Source: a virus
Length of the DNA: 24,751 bases
Reading direction: 5' to 3' (one strand)
Virus record (IMG/VR): IMGVR_UViG_3300020160_001592
Span: 1 to 24,751 of that record
Of the stretch, positions 18,547-24,164 are shown piece by piece. Below the pieces are notes generated by a model. That model was not told the origin of the DNA, made no database searches, and saw nothing but the letters and a program-made list of their open reading frames with translations. The translations under genes and the position numbers were made by a program. Position 1 is the stretch's first letter, and each line of letters opens with the position of its first letter.

Positions 18547-18571
18547 TTTGTATTATGCTATCTGCTATACT
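18543..18571 (+). promoter_or_regulatory. Sigma70-type promoter for gp47
   Basis: TTGATT (18543-18548) overlaps the gp55 stop codon. After a 17-base spacer comes an extended -10, TGC TATACT (18563-18571). AGGAG (18579-18583) then serves gp47 at 18594. The layout matches that of the gp55 promoter, so gp47/gp46 can be expressed independently of gp55. Confidence 0.72.
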
Positions 18572-18593
18572 ATCAAGTAGGAGACTCTAATTA

Positions 18594-19607
18594 ATGCCTT
18601 TATTTAAAAAAGTAGCATGTTTTACAGACATACATTTTGGATTAAAATCAAATAGTCAAACACATAACCAGGATTGTGAGGATTTTGTAGATTGGTTTAT
18701 TGCTGAAGCTAAGAACGAAGGGTGTGATACTTGCATCTTTCTTGGGGATTGGCATCATAATCGTAACTCAATTAATTTAATCACCTTAGATACTTCAATG
18801 CGGTGCTTAGAAAAACTAGGAGCCGCATTTGATCAATTCTTTTGGTTCCCAGGTAATCACGATTTGTTTTACAAGGATAAGCGAGACATCCATAGTAGTG
18901 CGTTCGGACGCCATATTCCTGGCGTGACTGTCGTAGACTCTGTCACCACTCTAGGCGAAGTCACCCTTGTACCGTGGTTAGTTGGAGACGAGTGGAAGGC
19001 TATGAAAGACCTTAAAAGCAAATATGTCTTTGGTCACTTTGAATTACCTAAGTTTTTTATGAACGCAATGGTACAGATGCCCGACCACGGGGAACTTCGG
19101 GCAGAAGATTTTAACGGTCCTGACTATATATTCAGCGGACACTTCCACAAACGTCAAGAAAATAATAAAGTTGTGTATATTGGAAATGCATTTCCACATA
19201 ACTTTGCAGATTCTTGGGACGACGAACGTGGAATGATGTTTATGGACTGGGGCGGAAGCCCCCAATACAAGGCATGGCCCGATGCTCCTAAATTTAGAAA
19301 TATTAAACTCAGTCGACTAATTGAAGAAAAAGATGCTTTAATGAAAAGTAAGATGTATCTTAAAGTACAACTAGACATTGATATTAGTTTTGAAGAGGCA
19401 AATTTTATTAAAGAAACATTTGTCACAGAACACGATGTTAGAGAAATTAGTCTAATACAGGATAAAGAAAATATTGATTCAGTTATAGATGATCAAGTAG
19501 ACAGTAAGTTTGAAAGCGTTGATCAGATTGTAACTGAGCAGTTAGTTAATATTGATAGCGATACTATCGATAAAAAAGTTTTATTAGATATCTATAATAG
19601 TCTATAA
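18594..19607 (+). CDS. gp47: Recombination endonuclease subunit gp47 (Mre11/SbcD-like nuclease)
   Basis: A 337-residue calcineurin-type phosphoesterase, the nuclease half of the gp46/gp47 complex that resects DNA ends during recombination-dependent replication and host DNA breakdown. All metal-binding motifs are present in order: D12-x-H14, G51-D52-W-H54-H, G87-N-H89-D90, G147-H148 and G182-H183-F-H185. The length is close to T4 gp47 (339). The C-terminal 100 residues, rich in Asp, Ile and Lys, would be the partner-binding and capping region. Its stop codon TAA overlaps the ATG of gp46 by one base, so the two subunits are probably coupled in translation. It has its own promoter overlapping the end of gp55. 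Confidence 0.96.
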   Translation: MPLFKKVACFTDIHFGLKSNSQTHNQDCEDFVDWFIAEAKNEGCDTCIFLGDWHHNRNSINLITLDTSMRCLEKLGAAFDQFFWFPGNHDLFYKDKRDIHSSAFGRHIPGVTVVDSVTTLGEVTLVPWLVGDEWKAMKDLKSKYVFGHFELPKFFMNAMVQMPDHGELRAEDFNGPDYIFSGHFHKRQENNKVVYIGNAFPHNFADSWDDERGMMFMDWGGSPQYKAWPDAPKFRNIKLSRLIEEKDALMKSKMYLKVQLDIDISFEEANFIKETFVTEHDVREISLIQDKENIDSVIDDQVDSKFESVDQIVTEQLVNIDSDTIDKKVLLDIYNSL

Positions 19608-21388
19608 TGTTTAAAATAAAAAATATAACAGTTAAAAATTTCCTATCTGTGGGTAATCAAACACAGGCCGTAGACTTTGATAAAGAATTACTGACTTTAG
19701 TTCTCGGTGAGAACTTAGATCTAGGTGGAGATGACAGTGGTTCTAGGAACGGTACTGGCAAAACTACTATCATTAATGCACTCAGCTATGCACTATACGG
19801 GCAAGCACTAACAAATATTAAAAAAGAAAACTTAATTAATAAAACTAACGGTAAAGCAATGTTAGTTACTGTTGAATTTGATGTTTCGGGCAATTCTTTT
19901 CGTATAGAACGCGGCAGAAAACCTAATGTTTTAAAATTATTCATTAACAATCAACAACAGAAAGCATCTGACGAAGACGATTCTCAGGGCGATAGTAGAG
20001 AAACACAGAAAACCATTGAACAAATGTTAGGCATGAGTCATACAATGTTCAAGCATTTAGTAGCATTAAACACTTATAGCGAGCCTTTTCTCAGCATGAA
20101 GGCTGCTGATCAACGAGAAGTTATCGAACAATTACTGGGTATTACTTTGCTTTCTGAAAAAGCAGAGAAACTTAAATTAGAAATTAAAATTACAAAAGAC
20201 TCTATTCAGGCTGAAACATTTAAAATTGACGGTATAAAGACTGCAAATGAAAATGTACAAAAAAGCATAGATAGTTTGCAGATTAAAAGCTCTGCGTGGG
20301 AAAATAAAAAGACTTCTGATATAGAATCATTAGGTAAAGCAATAGTTAATTTAGAAAACGTTGACATAGATTTTGAATTAGTTTCTCATTCACAGTTAAA
20401 AGTGTGGGATGAAAATAATAAAAAACTAGTTAATCTAACAAAACAGAAATCTACATTAGAGTCAGCGGTTATTCAGGCTGATAAAACTGTTTCTAAATAT
20501 ACAAAAGAGATAGAAAAACTAATAGATAAGACATGTCCAGCGTGTGAGCAAGAGCTTCACGATCATAAACACGAAGAAATGTCTGCGGCAGCTGAAAAGA
20601 ATTTAGAAGATGCTGTCACTTACCTAACTAAAGTCAGCAATGATCTACTTACAATTACCGCATCAATTGATGAAATTGGAGAACTTCCTAGAAGGCCTAT
20701 TACATTTTATGAAACAGAAGCAGAAGCTTTTGGGCATAAAAACAATTTAGATAGTTTAGAAAAGAGTTTAGACCAACGAATTGCCGAAGCTAACCCCTAT
20801 GAAGAACAAATTGAAGAACTGAAGCATACAGCTATTCAAGAATTAGATTGGTTAAATGTAAACAATTTGGTAAAAATTAAAGATCATCAAGAATTTTTAT
20901 TAAAGCTACTAACAAATAAAGATAGTTTTATCCGTAAGAAAATAATTGATCAAAATTTAAACTACCTTAATAAAAGATTAAGTTACTATATTGTTAAAAT
21001 GGGATTGCCTCATCAAGTTGTTTTTCAAAACGACTTAAATGTTGAGATCACGCAATTAGGTCAAGATTTAGATTTTGATAATTTGTCAAGAGGCGAAAGA
21101 AATAGACTTATTTTAAGCCTAAGTTGGGCGTTTCGCGATGTTTGGGAAAACTTATATCAACATATCAATCTATTGTTTATCGATGAATTAATCGATGCAG
21201 GAATGGATGCGGCTGGTGTTGAGGCAGGACTTGCTATCCTAAAGAAAATGTCAAGAGAACGAAATAAGAATATATACTTGATCAGTCACAAGGACGAGTT
21301 AATAGGTAGGGTTAATAATGTATTAAAGGTTATAAAAGAAAACGGTTTTACCTCTTACTCAAATAATGCCGACTATATAGAAGCATAA
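19607..21388 (+). CDS. gp46: Recombination endonuclease subunit gp46 (Rad50/SbcC-like ATPase)
   Basis: The 593-residue SMC-type ATPase partner of gp47. Walker A is NGTGKTT within about residues 45-56. A zinc hook C-P-A-C lies at about 309-312, with coiled-coil arms on either side. The ABC signature is LSRGERNRL (from about 494), Walker B is LLFIDELID (about 523-531), and the switch-histidine segment is LISHKDEL (about 558-565). The arms are short, close to T4 gp46 (560 residues) and much shorter than cellular Rad50. ATP binding would close the heads and open the gp47 active site to DNA. The stop overlaps the next small gene (TAATG), extending the operon. Every catalytic motif is intact. Confidence 0.96.
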   Translation: MFKIKNITVKNFLSVGNQTQAVDFDKELLTLVLGENLDLGGDDSGSRNGTGKTTIINALSYALYGQALTNIKKENLINKTNGKAMLVTVEFDVSGNSFRIERGRKPNVLKLFINNQQQKASDEDDSQGDSRETQKTIEQMLGMSHTMFKHLVALNTYSEPFLSMKAADQREVIEQLLGITLLSEKAEKLKLEIKITKDSIQAETFKIDGIKTANENVQKSIDSLQIKSSAWENKKTSDIESLGKAIVNLENVDIDFELVSHSQLKVWDENNKKLVNLTKQKSTLESAVIQADKTVSKYTKEIEKLIDKTCPACEQELHDHKHEEMSAAAEKNLEDAVTYLTKVSNDLLTITASIDEIGELPRRPITFYETEAEAFGHKNNLDSLEKSLDQRIAEANPYEEQIEELKHTAIQELDWLNVNNLVKIKDHQEFLLKLLTNKDSFIRKKIIDQNLNYLNKRLSYYIVKMGLPHQVVFQNDLNVEITQLGQDLDFDNLSRGERNRLILSLSWAFRDVWENLYQHINLLFIDELIDAGMDAAGVEAGLAILKKMSRERNKNIYLISHKDELIGRVNNVLKVIKENGFTSYSNNADYIEA

Positions 21389-21714
21389 TGCTAAACAATT
21401 ACGACAAGGTTTATAGTGAATTTATTGATAAAGTTGCAGAGTTACACAATGCCCATATTGCATTTAAAAATAAAGCAACTCACGAAAGTTCACTTAGACT
21501 TAAAAAAGCAATAGCTAGTTTAGAATCTCACATGTTTGTGTATAGAGGTGAAGTTAAAGACTTTAGAGAAAATTATAAACAGGAACAGAAAAGATTATGG
21601 GCAGAGCATAAGAATAATCTTAGAGCCGCTGCCGACGCGAAAGCAAAAAGAAAAGAACTCAGAGAAAAAAGGAAACAAAATGAGCACACAACAAGAACTA
21701 CAGGCGGCATTTGA
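21388..21714 (+). CDS. Small charged coiled-coil protein following gp46
   Basis: A 108-residue protein of unknown function starting within the gp46 stop codon. It is almost entirely helical and highly charged, with a leading acidic/neutral helix (YDKVYSEFIDKVAELHNAHI) and a Lys/Arg/Glu/Ala tail (AKAKRKELREKRKQ) that could bind nucleic acid. There are no cysteines or recognisable catalytic motifs. Its last 35 bases overlap the start of the next gene in another frame. The overlaps on both sides support a real, translationally coupled gene. A link to gp46/gp47 or to DNA is suggested by position only. Confidence 0.75.
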   Translation: MLNNYDKVYSEFIDKVAELHNAHIAFKNKATHESSLRLKKAIASLESHMFVYRGEVKDFRENYKQEQKRLWAEHKNNLRAAADAKAKRKELREKRKQNEHTTRTTGGI

Positions 21715-21874
21715 AGCATATATGGCTGAGGATGCAAAATTTACTGGTGGCAATTCGGCCGCAGGTACTAGAGCACGTAAGGCATTGGCCGAAATGGGCA
21801 AAGCTGTTAAGGCTCGTCGCAACGAAATCACTGCTGAAAAGAACGCTCGCAAGGAAGCCAAGGCAGCAAAGTAA
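21680..21874 (+). CDS. Small Ala/Lys-rich basic protein
   Basis: I start it at ATG 21680 (MSTQQELQAAFEAYMAEDAK, 64 residues) because AAGGAAA lies just upstream. The longer in-frame reading from 21536 would lie wholly inside the preceding gene. The first half is mildly acidic and the second half is KAVKARR followed by alternating Ala, Lys and Glu (KNARKEAKAAK), like a histone H1-type tail. Small proteins of this appearance occur in marine T4-like phages without assigned function, as far as I recall. Non-specific DNA binding is possible but unproven. It overlaps the previous gene by 35 bases and ends four bases before the next. Confidence 0.7.
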   Translation: MSTQQELQAAFEAYMAEDAKFTGGNSAAGTRARKALAEMGKAVKARRNEITAEKNARKEAKAAK

Positions 21875-21877
21875 CCA

Positions 21878-22306
21878 ATGACTTGGTACCATAAAGGTTC
21901 TATAGTTACAGAATTGCCTAAAGATTGCGTGGGATTTGTATATCTTATCTCATGTAATACTTCTGGCAGGCTTTATGTTGGCAAAAAATTAGCAAAATTT
22001 AGTAAAACGACCTACAAGACTGTAAAGTTAAAGAACGGCACCAAGAAGAAAAAGAAGATCAGAAGCAAAATAGACAGCGACTGGCAAGATTATTATGGCT
22101 CAAATATAGAACTTAACAAAGATGTTGAGTTATATGGCAAAGAAAATTTTACAAGAGAAATATTACATTATTGTAAATCAAAAGCAGAAACATCTTACAT
22201 TGAGGCCCGAGAACAATTCGACCGCAAAGTATTAGAATCCGATGAATACTATAACGGACATATTCAAGTCCGTATCCATGGCTCTCACATTAAATCTAAA
22301 ATTTAG
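21878..22306 (+). CDS. GIY-YIG-like nuclease-domain protein
   Basis: The 142-residue protein has the strand pair of a GIY-YIG domain: F20-V-Y22 in VGFVYLIS and Y33-V-G35 in GRLYVGKK. A helix with KENFTREILHYCKSKAE and E109 in YIEAREQF follows, in the place of the metal-binding Glu of the family. A basic insertion (LKNGTKKKKKIRSK, about residues 50-63) and the segment DWQDYYGSN come between. It has no separate DNA-recognition domain, unlike SegA-type homing enzymes. It may be a homing-endonuclease relative, or a domesticated phage nuclease working with the recombination genes. The start follows the previous stop by three bases and has only a weak ribosome site. The domain is clear; the activity is not. 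Confidence 0.75.
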   Translation: MTWYHKGSIVTELPKDCVGFVYLISCNTSGRLYVGKKLAKFSKTTYKTVKLKNGTKKKKKIRSKIDSDWQDYYGSNIELNKDVELYGKENFTREILHYCKSKAETSYIEAREQFDRKVLESDEYYNGHIQVRIHGSHIKSKI

Positions 22307-22361
22307 GCAACTTTAAACGGTAATGGCTCGCTCCTGCTAACTTCTGGAGCCCTAAACCTGG

Positions 22362-22454
22362 ACCTTGGGTCGCAGGGATGGAAATCTCTCGCCGTTAAGA
22401 GTGCTCAACCACTACCCGAAAGGATGAGGATCGCTATTAAGCCCTGCGATTTGG
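22362..22454 (+). ncRNA. Candidate structured RNA element with a long closing stem
   Basis: CGCAGGG (22371-22377) pairs perfectly with CCCTGCG (22442-22448). One A-T and three G-T pairs extend the stem outward. The 64 enclosed bases can form CTCT/AGAG (22386-22389 with 22398-22401) and a CC-GAAA-GG tetraloop hairpin (22416-22423). A smaller hairpin, CTCC/GGAG (22331-22349), lies just outside. This looks like a multibranch RNA, but it matches no class I can name. Transcription of this strand is assumed from the flanking genes. Confidence 0.35.
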
Positions 22455-22502
22455 TTGTTTGAATATGTAAAAATAGGCAAAAAGAAGGGAGAAAAACCCT
22501 GG

Positions 22503-22534
22503 ACTTACAAAAGTGTTAGCGTATTTTTGTAAGT
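22503..22534 (+). other. Strong hairpin with AGTGTTAGCG in its loop
   Basis: ACTTACAAAA (22503-22512) pairs perfectly with TTTTGTAAGT (22525-22534). Three more pairs can form towards the loop. The apical loop TTAGCG is complementary to CGCTAA at 22593-22598. No T-run follows it, which argues against a terminator. Confidence 0.65.
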
Positions 22535-22558
22535 TGCCGTCGTATAAAGACGTAGCTC

Positions 22559-22579
22559 GTGGTACCGGATGACCGCCAC
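22559..22579 (+). other. GC-rich bulged hairpin
   Basis: GTGG (22559-22562) pairs with CCAC (22576-22579), and CGG (22566-22568) with CCG (22573-22575). The loop is ATGA and the three-base bulge is TAC (22563-22565). Seven pairs, mostly G-C, make it one of the more stable elements in the gap. Confidence 0.55.
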
Positions 22580-22604
22580 TGTAATGCTATAACGCTAAGT
22601 GATC

Positions 22605-22658
22605 ATGTTCGACTCAGATAATGTTCATTTTTGCCCGCCCTGGGCAAAGTGTGACTGA
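22605..22658 (+). CDS. Possible 17-residue mini-protein
   Basis: ATG 22605 opens a short frame encoding MFDSDNVHFCPPWAKCD and stopping at TGA 22656-22658. The peptide has two cysteines six residues apart, a Pro-Pro-Trp, and an acidic start. Only a weak ribosome site (TAAG, 22596-22599) precedes it. The bases from 22630 to 22648 also form a 7-bp hairpin, so the sequence may be constrained as RNA rather than as protein. It could be a leader peptide, a small structural peptide or chance. Confidence 0.25.
   Translation: MFDSDNVHFCPPWAKCD
22630..22648 (+). other. 7-bp GC-rich hairpin inside the mini-ORF
   Basis: TTTGCCC (22630-22636) pairs perfectly with GGGCAAA (22642-22648) around a five-base loop, GCCCT. 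The T-run lies before the stem, not after it, so it is not a rightward terminator. The leftward strand has A bases after the stem, which rules that out too. Confidence 0.55.
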
Positions 22659-22677
22659 ACGATCTAGATAATATTAA

Positions 22678-22738
22678 ATCATCTACGATGATAAAACTGC
22701 TTCGAGTGTTAGCGAAGAAGCATACGAACGTAGTTCGT
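22678..22738 (+). other. Cluster of three short hairpins ahead of the late-promoter motif
   Basis: ATCATC-TAC-GATGAT (22678-22692) and ACGAAC-GTA-GTTCGT (22724-22738) are perfect 6-bp stems. Their three-base loops, TAC and GTA, are complementary to one another. Between them CTTCG (22700-22704) pairs with CGAAG (22713-22717) around AGTGTTAG, and the alternative GCTTC/GAAGC (22699-22721) is equally possible. The last hairpin ends two bases before CATAAATA. An operator, an RNA-processing site or a leader structure would all fit. Confidence 0.5.
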
Positions 22739-22739
22739 T

Positions 22740-22747
22740 CATAAATA
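22740..22747 (+). promoter_or_regulatory. Late-promoter-like motif CATAAATA before the gene at 22772
   Basis: The motif matches the T4 late -10 TATAAATA at seven of eight positions. It ends 25 bases before ATG 22772, the same spacing as the gp6 motif. It marks the downstream genes as likely late virion genes. Confidence 0.55.
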
Positions 22748-22771
22748 AAGAATAATATTTCGGAATAATAA

Positions 22772-24163
22772 ATGCAATTATCAACACTTCTTAGTAAACT
22801 TGATGAAATTGAAAGTTCTCCTAAACAATCTATATTTGAAAGCATAGGTCAAGGAGATCAATACTTCCGTACCTGGGAAAGAGATATTCATCCAGTACTA
22901 TGTGAGGTTGCATTACAGCCTGATCAAGTTCAACAACTCTTTAAAAGCATTGAAGCAGGTGCTGGCCGTAGTGCGTTAGGTAAAGGTCTAGATGCCGTTA
23001 AAGGTGCTAAGGACAAAATCAGTGATGTCTGGTTTAATAAATTTGGAGGTATGCTACAGAGTAGTGCTCCGGTTCAATCGTTTGATCAAAAATGGGAAGA
23101 ACTTAAATCATCTATTGCTAAAAAGAATCCTGAGCTTGCATCTAAACTAGCCAAATACGGTGAGTTCGCTAAGAATAATCCTAACCTACATAAATTTTTG
23201 TTAGCTATTGCAGGTTCAGCCGCAGCCGCATTAGGTGTAGCAGTTGCAGGCGGAATTGGTGCAGGTGCTCTAGCAGTTGGCACAGGTACAGGTGTTGCAG
23301 TAGGTATTGTTAATATTGCCGACCGGTTACTACAAGGTCAAAAAGCATCAACAGCTATTGGTAGAGGTGCAACCGCAGGAGTGGTAGCAGGTATCACAGC
23401 AGGAACCCTGGCAAAACTTGGAAGTTGGCTAGGAGGGTTTCGTGAAAAATCAATACCATTTGGTCCAGCAGATGCAGGCCTAGAACAAGTAAGTTGGGAT
23501 GCAACTCGTACTCTTAGAGCGCCCGGAATGGAGTCAATTCAAAGACTACAAGGGTTTAATGCTCTAGTAAAACCTGAAGAAGCTAGCGGTATTCGTGCAG
23601 CCATGAACTTGATCAAAAGCGGAGGCGACGGAGCACTTGAAGGATTTAAACAACTTGAAAGTATTAGTAGGATTGTTCGAAACAAAGAATATATGGCAGG
23701 AATGGATGAACTGGTCCAAGGTGCATGGAAAGTTGCCAAAAATAACGACAGTATTTTACAATTTATCAACGGTATAACACAGGCAAGCACAGCAGCCGCA
23801 GGCGGCGCTGCCAGTGCAGGTATGGCTTCGGGAGGCCAGAAATCTGCACCGCTTTCAGAAAATCAATTAAACGAATTATTTGGCATCACAGGCAATAAAG
23901 TAGATGCTAGTAAATTAGAAAAGGCCTGGAAGAAGGCAGGTAGTCCGATGGACAGCGAAGAAATTGCTAAGATACTAGCAGATACAGGGGTTGATAGTCA
24001 AGTAATCAAAACTGCATTTACTGGCATAGGACTTCCAGAGCCATCTGAAACAAATAGTGTAAATACACAATTATTACAACAGATTCAGCAAGAATTTGCA
24101 AAACTTGATCCAGAAGGACAGCAACAAATTCTAGCTTATTTGCAATCATCAGGAATAGCATAA
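22772..24163 (+). CDS. Probable internal virion protein with glycine-zipper membrane segments
   Basis: A 463-residue protein that I cannot assign to a named family. The N-terminus MQLSTLLSKLDEIESS resembles the T4 capsid-targeting peptide and contains LDE, a possible (I/L)-x-E site for the prohead protease. Residues about 142-183 are a long hydrophobic Ala/Gly stretch (AIAGSAAAALGVAVAGGIGA and on), followed by a second at about 193-222. Both have the small-residue spacing of glycine zippers and could form a membrane hairpin. The C-terminal part is soluble and helical, ending in QLLQQIQQEFAKLDPEGQQQ. One reading is an internal protein ejected with the DNA that inserts into the host membrane; this is inference. 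It has a late-promoter-like motif, and its stop is one base before the next gene. Confidence 0.65.
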   Translation: MQLSTLLSKLDEIESSPKQSIFESIGQGDQYFRTWERDIHPVLCEVALQPDQVQQLFKSIEAGAGRSALGKGLDAVKGAKDKISDVWFNKFGGMLQSSAPVQSFDQKWEELKSSIAKKNPELASKLAKYGEFAKNNPNLHKFLLAIAGSAAAALGVAVAGGIGAGALAVGTGTGVAVGIVNIADRLLQGQKASTAIGRGATAGVVAGITAGTLAKLGSWLGGFREKSIPFGPADAGLEQVSWDATRTLRAPGMESIQRLQGFNALVKPEEASGIRAAMNLIKSGGDGALEGFKQLESISRIVRNKEYMAGMDELVQGAWKVAKNNDSILQFINGITQASTAAAGGAASAGMASGGQKSAPLSENQLNELFGITGNKVDASKLEKAWKKAGSPMDSEEIAKILADTGVDSQVIKTAFTGIGLPEPSETNSVNTQLLQQIQQEFAKLDPEGQQQILAYLQSSGIA

Positions 24164-24164
24164 A

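Larger units (their letters stand above)
22307..22771 (+). other. 465-base non-coding region dense in inverted repeats
   Basis: No normal gene fits between the GIY-YIG-like gene and the gene at 22772. Instead there are at least seven stem-loops that can be paired by eye. The main ones are 22371-22377 with 22442-22448, 22503-22512 with 22525-22534, 22559-22579, 22630-22648, 22678-22692, 22700-22717 and 22724-22738. A decamer, AGTGTTAGCG, occurs twice (22512-22521 and 22705-22714). No stem is followed by a T-run, so these are not ordinary terminators. It could be a structured RNA, a long 5' leader or a replication-related site. A late-promoter-like motif is near its end. Confidence 0.7.

Noticed and set aside
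21595-21892. Leftward Cys/Ser/Phe-rich frames
   Set aside because: They are antisense shadows of Ala/Lys/Glu-rich rightward genes and lack start signals.
22424-22462. 12-codon frame MRIAIKPCDLVV
   Set aside because: It is embedded in the closing-stem structure, with no correctly spaced ribosome site. Nothing suggests translation.
22416-22512. Hammerhead, group I intron or RNase P RNA
   Set aside because: GAAA and GGATGAGG recall a hammerhead but CTGATGA is absent. CCCTGGACTTAC recalls an RNase P segment, but the matching 5' element is missing. No P, Q, R or S core of group I introns was found.
22546-22626. tRNA-like signals in order: TAGCTCGTGGTA, CTGTAAT and GTTCGACTC
   Set aside because: These resemble a D-arm, a Tyr-type anticodon loop and a T-loop at roughly right spacing. 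But the acceptor, D, anticodon and T stems do not pair (for example AAAGACG against AATGTTC), and the region prefers the 22559-22579 hairpin. At most it is a decayed relic.
22630-22648. Rho-independent terminator
   Set aside because: The GC-rich stem has its T-run on the 5' side and no T-run after it on either strand.
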